DNA from: Prevotella sp.
GTDB taxonomy: Bacteria; Bacteroidota; Bacteroidia; Bacteroidales; Bacteroidaceae
Reading direction: 5' to 3'
Assembly: GCA_017941345.1 (NCBI GenBank)
Contig: JAGAWQ010000003.1
Coordinates: 1-64,000, forward strand
DNA: 64,000 nt
Shown here one piece after another: positions 23,913-33,367 of this stretch. Numbering within the stretch: position 1 is the first letter of the stretch; each line of letters opens with the position of its first letter. The notes under the pieces were generated by a model that worked only from the letters and a program-made list of their open reading frames with translations, had not been told where the DNA came from and searched no databases. The translations under genes were made by a program, and so were the position numbers.

Positions 23913-24872
23913 TTAATGTTTATCGATGCGCAGGAAGAGACCTGCAAGAATGGTTCCGCTGATGCTATGCCAGGCGCAGCTGATGGCACAGGGCAGTACG
24001 GCGAGGGGCTGGGCAGCGAAGAAGGTGCCAGCAAGAACGGTGGCAAGTCCTGCGTTCTGCATGCCTACCTCGATGCTGATGGTGCGCTTTTTGGCCTTGT
24101 TGAAGCCAGCTACCCGACCTGCCGAATAGCCAAGGATATAGCCCAACGTGTTGTGACAGAACACCACAGCGAATGTCCAGAGGAAGAGCATCAGGCCACG
24201 AGCTATCAAGTCGTCGTGAACAGTTGAAATGACACCACCAACTATGCACGCCAAACAGATGACACTGAGGCCAGGCATCAGGCTCTGGACGGTAGGAAAT
24301 TGCTTTCTGTTAGAATAGGTGTAATTAAGAAAACAGCCGATTCCAACAGGAATAATCGTCACTATCAGGATGTTCAGAAACATGCCGATAGCATCTATCT
24401 CGATAATCTCGCCTGCCGTCAGCTCCATCAGCAGCGGAGTCATGACAGGAGCCAACAAGGTGGAGGCACATGTCATTCCCACAGAGAAAGCCACATCGCC
24501 ATGACAGAGATACGACATGATATTGCTCGACACACCGCCAGGACAGCATCCTACGAGCAGAATACCCAATGCCAGAGCCGGCTCCAGACGAAAAACATGC
24601 ACTAACAGGTAAGCCACACAGGGCATGATGAAGAACTGGGCACAAGCACCAATCAGGATGTCAAGCGGCCTGCGAGCAAGGATTCGGAAATCGTCTGTGG
24701 TCAGCGTCAGTCCCATCGTCAGCATGATAATGCCCAAAATGACTGTCTGAGTAGTTCCCCTGACCCACACGAACAAGTCGGGCAGGAAGAATGTCAGCAA
24801 CGCAATGACGATAATGAACAACGAGGCGTTTTTAGCGAGCCACTGGCTCAGTCTCTGCAATGATTGTAACAT
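23913..24872 (-). CDS. Bile acid:sodium symporter family (BASS) transporter
   Basis: 319 residues with about nine hydrophobic segments. MLTMGLTLTTDDFRILARRP and LLVGCCPGGVSSNIMSYLCHGDVAFSVGMT are the two conserved cross-over motifs of the BASS/SBF family, and IEVGMQNAGLATVLA is the third. Members import organic anions with Na+, including bile acids, pantothenate and pyruvate. The substrate here is unknown; the gene is monocistronic. Confidence 0.92.
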   Translation of the reverse strand: MLQSLQRLSQWLAKNASLFIIVIALLTFFLPDLFVWVRGTTQTVILGIIMLTMGLTLTTDDFRILARRPLDILIGACAQFFIMPCVAYLLVHVFRLEPALALGILLVGCCPGGVSSNIMSYLCHGDVAFSVGMTCASTLLAPVMTPLLMELTAGEIIEIDAIGMFLNILIVTIIPVGIGCFLNYTYSNRKQFPTVQSLMPGLSVICLACIVGGVISTVHDDLIARGLMLFLWTFAVVFCHNTLGYILGYSAGRVAGFNKAKKRTISIEVGMQNAGLATVLAGTFFAAQPLAVLPCAISCAWHSISGTILAGLFLRIDKH

Positions 24873-24895
24873 ACGGCTATCTTTTTTTTGACATG

Positions 24896-24903
24896 CAAAA
24901 GTA
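24896..24903 (-). promoter_or_regulatory. -7 element of the BASS transporter gene
   Basis: Reads TACTTTTG on the minus strand, 24 bases before the start at 24872. Confidence 0.6.
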
Positions 24904-25007
24904 CGATTAAACGAGCAAACCGCAAAATATTCCTGATTATTTTTCCTTATTGGCCTATTTTTTTCGTGACTTATACTGAAATAATGTTAAATTTTGGGCG
25001 GATTCCA

Positions 25008-25037
25008 TTGTCATTCCAAAAACAGTGCATATCTTTG
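25008..25037 (+). promoter_or_regulatory. Promoter of the SPFH operon
   Basis: TTG at 25008-25010, 19-bp spacer, TATCTTTG at 25030-25037; a leader of about 50 bases precedes the SPFH gene. Confidence 0.8.
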
Positions 25038-25089
25038 CGATATCAAATTGATATCACTTTAAACATTAACAATTAAAAACTTAAGGACA

Positions 25090-26055
25090 ATGGAGAATCA
25101 AGAGTTCAAATTTGAAGGTACAGTACTTAACGGCTTTCTAATGCTGTTTATCAACTTGGCTATGCTGATTTTGTCTATCGTTGGAATCGTCTATAGCATC
25201 ATCATGCTCGACGCCAGCAATGGCGCGCAAGGTGGTTGGTTGCTAGGTGGTAGCATCCTATTGGTCGTTATCAATATCATCATGTGGTGTGGCATGTTGC
25301 AGTTGGAGCCCAACGAGGCTCGCGTCACCACTTGGTTTGGTAAGTATGCAGGCACCTTTGCCCAGACGGGATTCTATTGGATTAACCCCTTCTATAGTAC
25401 TAAAAAGGTATCCCTGCGTGCGCGTAACCTCGATGCAGAGCCTATCAAGGTGAATGACAAGACTGGTAATCCCGTAATGATCGGACTGGTGCTGGTTTGG
25501 AAACTGAAGGACACGTATAAGGCGCTGTTTGAGGTTGACTCTCAGACGATGGCTGCCAACCCCAATTCCGTTGGTAGCGACACCAAGGGACTGATGAATG
25601 CGCTGGAGAACTTCGTACGCGTTCAGAGCGACGCAGCTCTCCGTCAGGTTGCAGGCCAGTATGCCTACGACGATGAGGATACAAAAGAAGGCGAGCCCAC
25701 GCTACGTTCAAATGCTGATGAGGTAAACGAGCAGCTGGAGCAGAAACTTGACGAACGTCTGGCTTTGGCTGGTATTGAGGTAGTAGAGGCTCGCATCAAC
25801 TATCTGGCTTACGCTCCTGAGATTGCCGCTGTGATGCTTCGTCGCCAACAGGCTTCAGCCATCATCACTGCCCGCGAGAAGATTGTAGAGGGTGCTGTAT
25901 CGATGGTGAAGATGGCACTCGACAAGCTCTCAAGCGAGGAGATAGTAGAACTCGACGACGACAAGAAGGCTGCTATGGTCTCGAATCTGCTCGTTGTGCT
26001 CTGTGGTGACGATAGTGCTCAACCTGTAGTAAATACTGGTACATTGAACCATTAA
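25090..26055 (+). CDS. SPFH/band-7 domain membrane protein
   Basis: 321 residues. Two N-terminal membrane helices (about 14-36 and 48-68) precede a stomatin/prohibitin-type SPFH domain: [38 protein letters not shown] and the region around [21 protein letters not shown] coiled-coil-forming tail follows, with [25 protein letters not shown] proteins assemble into ring-like membrane scaffolds. It heads an operon with an RHH protein, a 60-residue membrane protein and a DUF1648 protein; this grouping is common in the phylum. Confidence 0.9.
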   Translation: MENQEFKFEGTVLNGFLMLFINLAMLILSIVGIVYSIIMLDASNGAQGGWLLGGSILLVVINIIMWCGMLQLEPNEARVTTWFGKYAGTFAQTGFYWINPFYSTKKVSLRARNLDAEPIKVNDKTGNPVMIGLVLVWKLKDTYKALFEVDSQTMAANPNSVGSDTKGLMNALENFVRVQSDAALRQVAGQYAYDDEDTKEGEPTLRSNADEVNEQLEQKLDERLALAGIEVVEARINYLAYAPEIAAVMLRRQQASAIITAREKIVEGAVSMVKMALDKLSSEEIVELDDDKKAAMVSNLLVVLCGDDSAQPVVNTGTLNH

Positions 26056-26058
26056 TTC

Positions 26059-26250
26059 ATGGCGAAGAAAGAAACAAAGAATTTCATTCTGCGCGTTGAC
26101 GCTGAGACGATGGACGCAATAGAGGCCTGGGCTGCGGACGAGTTCCGCAGCACCAACGGCCAGCTACAATGGATCATCACCGAGGCTCTGCGCAAAGCCA
26201 AGCGTCTGCCTAAAAAGAAACAACAAGAACCTAAGCCAGAAGAGTTATGA
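26059..26250 (+). CDS. Arc-type ribbon-helix-helix small protein
   Basis: 63 residues: NFILRVDAETMDAIEAW is the DNA-contacting strand and first helix and FRSTNGQLQWIITEALRKA the second, with a charged tail. The fold indicates a dimeric DNA-binding protein. It starts 3 bases after the SPFH stop and overlaps the next gene by 4 bases, so it probably regulates this operon or assists the SPFH protein. No toxin gene is adjacent. Confidence 0.8.
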   Translation: MAKKETKNFILRVDAETMDAIEAWAADEFRSTNGQLQWIITEALRKAKRLPKKKQQEPKPEEL

Positions 26251-26429
26251 ACAGGAAGAAAGTCCTCTTATTATTGTCACTCATCCAAGCAGTCCTATTG
26301 GCGATGTTCGTCGTGCTATTCGTAAACAAAGCTATCGGTCTGACGTCATTTGTAGCTTGCGTCGTCACCATTGGTGTTGTCTTTTCAGCACTAATCGTTG
26401 TAGCTATTCGTAAATTCCCACCCATGTAA
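26247..26429 (+). CDS. Small two-helix membrane protein, unknown
   Basis: 60 residues with two hydrophobic helices (LLLLSLIQAVLLAMFVVLFV and ACVVTIGVVFSALIVVAI) and a short loop. It overlaps the RHH gene by ATGA and precedes the DUF1648 gene by 6 bases. I recognise no family. The tight spacing supports a real gene. Confidence 0.65.
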   Translation: MNRKKVLLLLSLIQAVLLAMFVVLFVNKAIGLTSFVACVVTIGVVFSALIVVAIRKFPPM

Positions 26430-26435
26430 TTGATT

Positions 26436-26927
26436 ATGGAAAATCAATTCAACATAAAAGAGGTAAAAGTGCATCGCACGCTCGAAGGAACAATCTTCGA
26501 GACTGTTTTCGCCATTATGGCCATTGTAGTTTGGGGACTGATTATCTTGATGCTAAATCAGGCTCCCGACATCGTACCTACCCATTTCGACGCATCTGGG
26601 AAACCTAATGCCTATGGGTCGCCAATGGGAATCGTTATCCCCTGCATCATCGTCACAATAGCAGCCATTGGTCTCATGGTAATAGCCTATTTCCCTCGCC
26701 ACATCAACATGCCTTTTAAGGTTACGAACATTCGTCAGGTTGAACTTACCATCCGCATGACTCGAATTACGGGATTAATCTTTCTTGTACTTACATTGGC
26801 AATTGGATGGACATCACTTGGTTCTATCAATCATGGTGGTCCCAACGCCATCCCCATTCTGACTGTAGTAGGTCTGTTATTTGCAGTAATCATAGTATTC
26901 ACCATCCTTATACGCAAAGCGAAGTAA
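26436..26927 (+). CDS. DUF1648 domain membrane protein
   Basis: 163 residues from the ATG at 26436; the frame can be extended two codons to a TTG, which has no support. Three or more hydrophobic helices are present. PDIVPTHFDASGKPNAYGSP after the first is the DUF1648 signature, also found in SdpI-type immunity proteins. It is in the SPFH operon and ends 2 bases before the hydrolase gene. Confidence 0.85.
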   Translation: MENQFNIKEVKVHRTLEGTIFETVFAIMAIVVWGLIILMLNQAPDIVPTHFDASGKPNAYGSPMGIVIPCIIVTIAAIGLMVIAYFPRHINMPFKVTNIRQVELTIRMTRITGLIFLVLTLAIGWTSLGSINHGGPNAIPILTVVGLLFAVIIVFTILIRKAK

Positions 26928-26929
26928 TT

Positions 26930-28150
26930 ATGAAAAAACAATTATTCATCATAGCCTTAGCTTGCATAGGCATAACCACCCAAGCACAGAACATCAATGG
27001 CGCTTGGAGTGGAGAACTGAATGCTGGTTTTCAGAAGATTAAGGTGGTGCTGAATTTGAGCGACGAAGGCAAATGCACACTCGATAGTCCAGACCAAGGT
27101 GCATTTGGCATACTTGCAATCACCAACTTCGTTTCTGCTGATTCTGTCAACGTAAGTGTTGCATCGCTCAATGCATCTTATGCAGCTAAGTTGCAGAATG
27201 GCGAGCTGAAGGGAACATTCATTCAAAACGGTTTTAAGTTGCCATTGAGCCTCAAGCCAAGTGAGAAAGTAGAGTTGAAACGTCCTCAGACCCCACAACC
27301 ACCATATCCCTACGAGACCGAGGAAGTGACATTCCAGAACACCAAAGCTGGAGCTACACTTGCAGGTACGCTAACCATTCCTGCTAATGGTTCAAAGTAT
27401 GTGCTACTGATGGTTACAGGCAGTGGCGCTCAGAATCGCGACGAAGAGGTGTTTGGCCATAAGCCATTTGCTGTATTAGCAGACAGATTGGCACGTGCCG
27501 GTATCGCTACTTTACGGTATGACGATAGAGCCACAGGAAAGTCTGTTGGCGGCATGGATCCTAATGTTACCACACTCGATTTCGCAGAAGATGCAAAAGC
27601 AGGCATCGAGTGGCTTCGCTCGCAGAAGCGATTCAAGAAGATAGGCATTATTGGCCATAGCGAAGGCGGCACCATCGCCTTTATGCTTGGTGCACAAAAG
27701 AAGGTTGACTTTATTGTATCGCTTGCAGGCACAGCCGTTAAAGGTGACAGTGTTATTTTGGAACAGAACAAGGCACTTGGTGGGCCATTGGCAGCGGGTC
27801 TTACGATAGAACAGCTTTACGCCATGCCAGCCATCAAGAAGGCGATAGACGAAAATGCATGGTATCGTTTCTTTATGCAGTACGATCCACAAGCCGATAT
27901 CGCAAAAATCAAGTGTCCTGTGATGGCTCTGAATGGCAGCAAAGACCTACAGGTTATTTCTACCCAAAATCTTCCTGCCCTACGTCGTACTCTCCCTAAA
28001 AACGAGCGCAACCTGATTAGAGAATACGACGCCCTCAATCACCTCTTCCAACACTGCACCACAGGGCTCCCCACAGAATACGGCATGATAGAAGAGACCT
28101 TCTCAGAAGAGGCACTGAACGATATTGTCGCTTGGATTAAACAATTGTAG
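26930..28150 (+). CDS. Exported alpha/beta-hydrolase
   Basis: 406 residues from MKKQLFIIALACIGITTQAQ, a signal peptide; the longer frame from 26807 lies in the DUF1648 gene. Residues about 20-120 are a beta-rich domain of the type found before these hydrolases. The hydrolase core has GSGAQNRDEE (oxyanion region), GIIGHSEGGTIA with the nucleophile serine, a late aspartate in ALNGSKDLQV and the histidine in DALNHLFQHC. Relatives cleave acyl or peptide bonds; the substrate is unknown. Last gene of the SPFH operon. Confidence 0.88.
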   Translation: MKKQLFIIALACIGITTQAQNINGAWSGELNAGFQKIKVVLNLSDEGKCTLDSPDQGAFGILAITNFVSADSVNVSVASLNASYAAKLQNGELKGTFIQNGFKLPLSLKPSEKVELKRPQTPQPPYPYETEEVTFQNTKAGATLAGTLTIPANGSKYVLLMVTGSGAQNRDEEVFGHKPFAVLADRLARAGIATLRYDDRATGKSVGGMDPNVTTLDFAEDAKAGIEWLRSQKRFKKIGIIGHSEGGTIAFMLGAQKKVDFIVSLAGTAVKGDSVILEQNKALGGPLAAGLTIEQLYAMPAIKKAIDENAWYRFFMQYDPQADIAKIKCPVMALNGSKDLQVISTQNLPALRRTLPKNERNLIREYDALNHLFQHCTTGLPTEYGMIEETFSEEALNDIVAWIKQL

Positions 28151-28208
28151 CAAGACAATAGCCTAGCATTAAAAGCTATTCTTATAGAAGTTGCCATTTT
28201 TTTACCTA

Positions 28209-28282
28209 AATGTCATAATTGGTTTTAACATACAGATTATTAACAAGTTAAATGCTATGACATTGAATTTCAAAATGTCATA
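28209..28282. repeat. Three AATGTCATA sites, one inverted
   Basis: AATGTCATA at 28209-28217 and 28274-28282, and its complement TATGACATT at 28256-28264. The last two form a 9-bp stem with a 9-base loop. Confidence 0.75.
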
Positions 28283-28397
28283 CTTTCCAGCTTTTTGAGC
28301 TGTTTTCTGCAAAAGTCAGCTTCCGACAGCTGCAAGGAATATAGTCTATGCTGATTAACCCTGCCTTATTCTGCAATAACCTTGGAGTATTCTTCAA

Positions 28398-28460
28398 TAC
28401 TCCGATAGTAATGAAAAATATTCCGAAAGTAATGAAAATTACTCCAAAAGTAATGAAAAA
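28398..28460. repeat. Three tandem 21-bp repeats
   Basis: Contiguous units at 28398-28418, 28419-28439 and 28440-28460, consensus TACTCCGAAAGTAATGAAAA(A). GGAGTATT-CTTC-AATACTCC (28384-28403) overlaps the first unit as a hairpin. A single related unit in the opposite orientation is at 8046-8066. Confidence 0.88.
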
Positions 28461-28841
28461 TCCAGTAACCCCACAAAAGAGACACTTTGTGAGCTGGACC
28501 GTAATTGACAACAGCACAAGAAAAAGTAATCAGAGGAGCCCCCTGATTACCTAATGTTACATTTTTGATTTATTCATTAATCCATTCTAATATTGGATAA
28601 CCGTCTTTTCCAAACTTCCACTGACTGTAAATTCGACACCTTTGTCTTTAATATCTGTTGTTAATAATATTAATAATGTATATCCTACCACCGTCAGAGC
28701 GATGGAGATGAGAGGGAGACAGTTCTGTTTCTATGTCATAGGCTGACTTGTTTTTGGTTCAACTTCACATTAACTGTTTATTCTGTGTGCAAATATATGA
28801 ATTTTTTCTGAATAAACGAACAAAGTTCGCGGAAAAGTTTG

Positions 28842-28849
28842 TATCTTTG
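28842..28849 (+). promoter_or_regulatory. -7 element of the ferritin promoter
   Basis: TATCTTTG matches TAnnTTTG, 32 bases before the ferritin ATG. No exact TTG sits at -33. Confidence 0.7.
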
Positions 28850-28881
28850 CACAACGATAACATTAAAAAACTATAGCAATT

Positions 28882-29373
28882 ATGAAGATTTCAAAGAAAA
28901 TGCAAGATGCGTTCAACGCACAGATTACAGCCGAACTGTATTCATCTAACCTCTACCTGCAGATGGCTTTCTGGTTCCGCAAGGAGGGCTGGAAGGGCTT
29001 TGCTGCCTGGATGTTCGACCACTCAAACGAGGAGAAGGAGCATGCCCTGAAGATGGCCGACTTCGTGCTGAACCGTGGGGGCGAGGCCATTGTTACAGCC
29101 ATCGATGCCCCAACGCAAGACTTCAAGGATCCCAAGGACATCTTTGAACAGACGCTGAAGCACGAGGAGTGGGTGACAGAGAAAATCAACGAACTGGCTG
29201 ATGTAGCTGACGCAGAGCACGACCGCGCCTCAATCAACTTCGTCGACCAGTTCATCGACGAGCAGGTTGAGGAGGAAAAGACCGTCCGCGACATCCTCAA
29301 CCTCTTCCGCCATCGCGACGGCCACACCGTTGCCACAATCGACGACATCGTGGGCAACGTGAAGGAAGCGTAA
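28882..29373 (+). CDS. ftnA: Ferritin
   Basis: 163 residues, typical for bacterial non-haem ferritin. The ferroxidase residues are in place: E18 (ITAELYSSN), E51 and H54 (NEEKEHAL), and further helical glutamates in FLDEQVEEEKTV-type sequence near 125-135. It stores iron as a 24-subunit shell in the cytoplasm and limits Fenton chemistry. Monocistronic, with its own promoter and a strong terminator. Confidence 0.97.
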   Translation: MKISKKMQDAFNAQITAELYSSNLYLQMAFWFRKEGWKGFAAWMFDHSNEEKEHALKMADFVLNRGGEAIVTAIDAPTQDFKDPKDIFEQTLKHEEWVTEKINELADVADAEHDRASINFVDQFIDEQVEEEKTVRDILNLFRHRDGHTVATIDDIVGNVKEA

Positions 29374-29391
29374 AGAGTTATTCCTATAAAC

Positions 29392-29432
29392 AAAAGGTCG
29401 CATCATGTCTATTATGATGCGACCTTTTTTTT
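29392..29432. terminator. Bidirectional terminator between ferritin and the metallopeptidase gene
   Basis: AAAAGGTCGCATCAT (29392-29406) pairs perfectly with 29414-29428 around a 7-base loop, with a T run on one side and an A run on the other. It serves the two convergent genes. Confidence 0.93.
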
Positions 29433-29442
29433 AATGAGCAGA

Positions 29443-30465
29443 TTATTTGTATTCTTTTAGCAAAGCTGTGATATCAGAAATGAGTCGTGGCGTTTTATAC
29501 TCGCGACCGTCGATGCCGTAAACTACAGCAAAAGCGAAATTGTCGGCCAGACACTCTTCCGGAGCGAAGACATAATCGGTATTTCTGCCCACCACATCCC
29601 AGAAATCCGGCACTTGGCTGACAGGATAATAGGTGTCCAAGGCATCGACAGGGACAAGAACACTCTGGTTGAATTTGAAAAACGAGGCATCCTTTCCTTC
29701 TTCAGCTGAAGCCTCCGCCCATGTCTTGGTATATAGCACAATCAGTACGCACTTACGCTTCACGCCGTCGATAGTGAATGTGGCATAGTTGTCGATGTGC
29801 TCCACGTCGGGATTAGTGATAATCATCTTCCCGATGGCTGGCGAGAAGACATAGTCAGTACCTGTTACCGTAAAGCCTATCAAACTGTACATCCTACTGC
29901 GAAAGGAGGGAGAGTTGCGTGTCAGACAATGGAACATCTCGTGGGCAATAGTCTGATAGAATCTGGACGGATTACTCTCTGCCAGCTTCAGTAGCTTTTC
30001 ACCTACATATATCTCTGTCTTGTGTGTATATGCAGCCGAATAGCCCTCTTCCTCCATTGTTGTCTTGACAAAAACGATATCCTCACTGGGGAACGGCAAT
30101 GAGCAGACACCCATGGTCTCCAGCCTCCGCTTCACATAGTCCACGCCTTTCGCAATGGCAGTTTTTTCCGCTTCACTGAACTCTCGCACAGAAGCCTTCG
30201 CCATAGCCTTCAGTTCGTCGAGAGTGGCTCCAGTCTTCTTCATACGCCAGTCAATGTCGTTTTGCGTCAGGCTGTTATGATACTCGCTATTACCTAGCAG
30301 CAGTTGCTGCCCTTCACCCAGGGTGGCGCAGTGATAGTTGATGACTACTGTCCGTACGGGATTGTCCTTCTCATCATTCCGACACGAGACTAATACACAC
30401 ACACATAGCACAATGACAATTACTTGCGCAATGTTCCTTTTAAATAATAATGCTTTCGATTTCAT
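29443..30465 (-). CDS. Lipoprotein with a zincin-type HEMFH motif
   Basis: 340 residues. The N-terminal VIVLCVCVLVSCRNDEKD is a lipoprotein signal (Cys about 28). IAHEMFHCLTRNS (about 167-179) is an HExxH zinc site, so a metallopeptidase is likely, although the third zinc ligand cannot be assigned with certainty. The rest has no domain I can name. It is monocistronic, with a promoter at 30472-30479, and converges on ferritin. Confidence 0.75.
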   Translation of the reverse strand: MKSKALLFKRNIAQVIVIVLCVCVLVSCRNDEKDNPVRTVVINYHCATLGEGQQLLLGNSEYHNSLTQNDIDWRMKKTGATLDELKAMAKASVREFSEAEKTAIAKGVDYVKRRLETMGVCSLPFPSEDIVFVKTTMEEEGYSAAYTHKTEIYVGEKLLKLAESNPSRFYQTIAHEMFHCLTRNSPSFRSRMYSLIGFTVTGTDYVFSPAIGKMIITNPDVEHIDNYATFTIDGVKRKCVLIVLYTKTWAEASAEEGKDASFFKFNQSVLVPVDALDTYYPVSQVPDFWDVVGRNTDYVFAPEECLADNFAFAVVYGIDGREYKTPRLISDITALLKEYK

Positions 30466-30471
30466 GCCTGC

Positions 30472-30479
30472 AAAGATAC
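30472..30479 (-). promoter_or_regulatory. -7 element of the metallopeptidase lipoprotein gene
   Basis: TATCTTTG on the minus strand, 7 bases before the start codon; this would give a leader of only a few bases. Confidence 0.6.
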
Positions 30480-30535
30480 AAATATAATTTGAAACAGCAA
30501 AAAAAGAGCCATTTTACTTTTTATCTATAAAATAA

Positions 30536-30559
30536 GGATGGAACTATTGTGCTCCATCC
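30536..30559 (-). terminator. Terminator of the fumarate reductase operon
   Basis: On the minus strand GGATGGA (30559-30553) and TCCATCC (30542-30536) form a 7-bp stem with a 10-base loop, followed by TTATTTT. It lies 27 bases after the frdB stop. Confidence 0.75.
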
Positions 30560-30585
30560 CTACCTTTATTTATTATATAAAAAAC

Positions 30586-31344
30586 TTAGTCGGCGAGCTT
30601 TGCCTTGATCATCTCGCGGTTCAGGCGGGCGATGTTGGCGATGGTCTCGTTCTTCGGGCAGACAGCCTCGCAAGCGCGAGTGTTGGTGCAGTTACCGAAG
30701 CCAAGCTCATCCATCTTGGCAACCATGTTCTTCACACGACGGGCAGCCTCTACGCGACCCTGAGGAAGCAGAGCGAGCTGAGAAACCTTAGACGAAACGA
30801 AGAGCATGGCAGAACCGTTCTTACAAGCTGCTACGCAAGCACCACAGCCGATGCAGCTGGCGCAGTCCATAGCCTCGTCGGCATCCTCCTTAGGAATGAG
30901 GATAGCATTGGCGTCCTGAGCCTGGCCTGTGCGGATGGTGGTGTAGCCACCTGCCTGGATAATCTTATCGAAGGCATTGCGGTCTACCATACAGTCCTTG
31001 ATAACAGGGAAGGCAGCTGAGCGCCAGGGCTCGACGGTGATAACGTCGCCATCGTTGAAACGACGCATATACAGCTGACAGGTGGTAGCTCCACGCTCTG
31101 TCTTTCCGTGGGGCGTACCGTTGATGTAGAGTGAGCACATACCGCAGATACCCTCGCGGCAGTCGTGGTCGAACACGAAGGGCTCCTTGCCCTCGTTGAT
31201 GAGTTCCTCGTTCAGGATGTCAAGCATCTCGAGGAATGAGGTATCATCGGGGATGTCATGCATTTCGTGGGTATCGAAATGTCCCTGGTCCTTGGGGCCA
31301 TTCTGGCGCCAGAACTTTATTGTAAATGAAATATTCTTTGCCAT
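30586..31344 (-). CDS. frdB: Fumarate reductase/succinate dehydrogenase iron-sulfur subunit
   Basis: 252 residues. The [2Fe-2S] ligands are in [13 protein letters not shown] plus a later TTC; the [4Fe-4S] and [3Fe-4S] ligands are in [15 protein letters not shown] and [15 protein letters not shown]. It passes electrons between the flavoprotein and the membrane cytochrome. Last gene of frdCAB, 6 bases after frdA. In Bacteroidales this complex reduces fumarate with menaquinol on the way to succinate and propionate. Confidence 0.97.
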   Translation of the reverse strand: MAKNISFTIKFWRQNGPKDQGHFDTHEMHDIPDDTSFLEMLDILNEELINEGKEPFVFDHDCREGICGMCSLYINGTPHGKTERGATTCQLYMRRFNDGDVITVEPWRSAAFPVIKDCMVDRNAFDKIIQAGGYTTIRTGQAQDANAILIPKEDADEAMDCASCIGCGACVAACKNGSAMLFVSSKVSQLALLPQGRVEAARRVKNMVAKMDELGFGNCTNTRACEAVCPKNETIANIARLNREMIKAKLAD

Positions 31345-31350
31345 ACCTTA

Positions 31351-33330
31351 TTAGTTCTTATAGTTACGTGTCTGTACCTTAATAGCTTCGTACTCCAGAG
31401 GCTCCTTGATGAGCTCGGGCTCGTTACCCTTGCCCTTGTACTCCCAGCAGCCTACGTAGAAGTAGTTCTCATCGTCGCGCTTGGCTTCGCCTTCCTCCGT
31501 CTGATACTCCTCGCGGAAGTGACCGCCACAGCTCTCATTACGAGAGAGGGCATCGAAAGCCACGAGTTGACCCATCGTGAAGAAGTCACGGAGGTGGATA
31601 GCCTTGTCGAGCTCAACGTTCAGACCCTCCTTAGTGCCAGGCACGAAGAGGTTGGTATCGAACTCCTTCTCGAGCTCGTGCATCTTCTTCAGACCCGTCT
31701 TCAGGCCCTCAGCGGTGCGGCCCATGCCGACATACTCCCACATGATGTGACCCAGCTCCTTGTGGATAGAGTCAACAGAGCGCTTACCCTTGATGTTGAG
31801 CAGACGATCAAGCTCTGCATCCACCTTCTTCTCAGCCTCGTCAAACTCAGGACGGTCTGTGGGAACCTTCGGCCAAACAGCCTGGTCGGCCAGGTAGTTC
31901 TGGATGGTGTAAGGCAGCACGAAGTAACCATCGGCCAGACCCTGCATCAGAGCCGAAGCACCAAGGCGGTTAGCACCGTGATCAGAGAAGTTGCACTCAC
32001 CAATAGCGAACAAACCAGGGATAGTAGTCTGCAGCTCGTAGTCAACCCAAATACCACCCATCGTGTAGTGGATAGCAGGATAGATCATCATCGGCTTGTA
32101 GTACTTCACGCCGTTGATCTCGTTAGCTACGTCGCCAGGGAATACATCGGTGATTTCCTCGTACATCTCGAAGAGGTTACCGTAGCGCTGCATGATGACA
32201 TCCAGGCCCAGACGGTTGATAGACTCCGAGAAGTCGAGGAACACGGCGAGACCCGTATTGTTGACACCGAAGCCCTTGTCGCAACGCTCCTTGGCAGCAC
32301 GCGATGCAACGTCACGAGGTACGAGGTTACCGAATGCCGGATAGCGGCGCTCCAGATAGTAGTCACGATCCTCCTCAGGAATCTCCCAGCCCTGCTTGGT
32401 ACCTGCCTGCAGAGCCTTGGCATCCTCTATCTTCTTCGGTACCCAGATACGACCATCGTTACGCAGCGACTCAGACATCAGCGTCAGCTTAGACTGCTTG
32501 TCGCCATGAACGGGGATACACGTTGGGTGAATCTGCACGTAAGAAGGATTAGCAAAGTAAGCTCCCTTACGATAGCACTGAACGGCTGCCGTGCAGTTGC
32601 AACCCATAGCATTGGTAGAGAGGAAGTAGGTATTTCCGTATCCACCAGTGGCAATGACCACAGCGTTTGCCGAGAAGCGCTCCAGCTTACCGGTTACGAG
32701 GTTCTTGGCAATGATACCACGGGCACGTCCGTCGACGATGACCACATCCTCCATCTCGTAGCGCGTATAGAGCTTCACCTTCTTGGCCTGCACCTGAGCA
32801 CTCAGCGAAGAGTAAGCACCGAGCAGCAGCTGCTGACCCGTCTGACCCTTGGCATAGAACGTACGGCTCACCTGGGCACCACCGAACGAACGGTTGGCCA
32901 GCATGCCGCCATACTCACGGGCAAAGGGAACACCCTGAGCCACGCACTGGTCGATGATGTTGTTTGACACCTCAGCCAGACGATATACGTTGGCCTCGCG
33001 GGCACGATAGTCACCACCCTTCACGGTGTCGTAGAACAGACGATAGACCGAGTCACCATCGTTCTGATAGTTCTTGGCGGCATTGATACCACCCTGTGCG
33101 GCGATAGAGTGTGCACGGCGGGGTGAGTCCTGAATGCAGAGATTAATCACGTTGAAGCCCATCTCACCCAGTGAAGCAGCTGCAGAAGCACCAGCCAGAC
33201 CGGTACCAACCACTATCACGTCAAGCTTCAGCTTGTTCTTGGGGTTTACCAGACGCTGATGAGCCTTATATTCCTTCCATTTCTCAGGCACTGGTCCTGC
33301 AGGAATCTTAGAATCAATTACTTTTGCCAT
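31351..33330 (-). CDS. frdA: Fumarate reductase/succinate dehydrogenase flavoprotein subunit
   Basis: 659 residues from [15 protein letters not shown]; the four-codon extension to 33342 lies in the repeat-bearing leader. [21 protein letters not shown] is the FAD-binding Rossmann loop, [18 protein letters not shown] carries the FAD-linking His region, and HPTCIP and RFAHNR-equivalent [12 protein letters not shown] are active-site or FAD motifs. It interconverts fumarate and succinate. The middle gene of frdCAB; type-B (long) flavoprotein. Confidence 0.97.
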   Translation of the reverse strand: MAKVIDSKIPAGPVPEKWKEYKAHQRLVNPKNKLKLDVIVVGTGLAGASAAASLGEMGFNVINLCIQDSPRRAHSIAAQGGINAAKNYQNDGDSVYRLFYDTVKGGDYRAREANVYRLAEVSNNIIDQCVAQGVPFAREYGGMLANRSFGGAQVSRTFYAKGQTGQQLLLGAYSSLSAQVQAKKVKLYTRYEMEDVVIVDGRARGIIAKNLVTGKLERFSANAVVIATGGYGNTYFLSTNAMGCNCTAAVQCYRKGAYFANPSYVQIHPTCIPVHGDKQSKLTLMSESLRNDGRIWVPKKIEDAKALQAGTKQGWEIPEEDRDYYLERRYPAFGNLVPRDVASRAAKERCDKGFGVNNTGLAVFLDFSESINRLGLDVIMQRYGNLFEMYEEITDVFPGDVANEINGVKYYKPMMIYPAIHYTMGGIWVDYELQTTIPGLFAIGECNFSDHGANRLGASALMQGLADGYFVLPYTIQNYLADQAVWPKVPTDRPEFDEAEKKVDAELDRLLNIKGKRSVDSIHKELGHIMWEYVGMGRTAEGLKTGLKKMHELEKEFDTNLFVPGTKEGLNVELDKAIHLRDFFTMGQLVAFDALSRNESCGGHFREEYQTEEGEAKRDDENYFYVGCWEYKGKGNEPELIKEPLEYEAIKVQTRNYKN

Positions 33331-33338
33331 AATAATTT

Positions 33339-33366
33339 TCAATTATCAATTTTCAATTATCAATTA
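33339..33366. repeat. Heptanucleotide array (TCAATTA)4 between frdC and frdA
   Basis: Units TCAATTA, TCAATTT, TCAATTA, TCAATTA occupy nearly the whole 37-base gap between the frdC stop and the frdA start. Same family as the arrays at 9357, 16617 and 51641. Confidence 0.93.
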
Positions 33367-33367
33367 A

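Larger units (their letters stand above)
28151..28881. other. 730-bp intergenic region with repeats upstream of ferritin
   Basis: I find no gene. It holds three AATGTCATA sites, two direct and one inverted (28209, 28256, 28274), an 8-bp-stem hairpin (28384-28403), a three-unit 21-bp array (28398-28460) and the ferritin promoter (28842-28849). 28470-28830 shows nothing I recognise. Confidence 0.75.

Noticed and set aside
24325..24645. 106-codon frame overlapping the BASS transporter gene in another frame
   Set aside because: Same strand, shifted frame, no independent support; the transporter motifs are in the longer frame.
26807..26929. Upstream start for the exported hydrolase
   Set aside because: It overlaps the DUF1648 gene; the ATG at 26930 begins a clear signal peptide.
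28348..28554. 68-codon open frame
   Set aside because: Its peptide is a translation of the 21-bp repeats (NTPIVMK, NIPKVMK, ITPKVMK) with no promoter or homologous domain.
31519..32967. 482-codon open frame antisense to frdA
   Set aside because: It lies wholly opposite a well-conserved flavoprotein gene and its translation has no recognisable domain; it is a shadow of the GC-structured codons of frdA.
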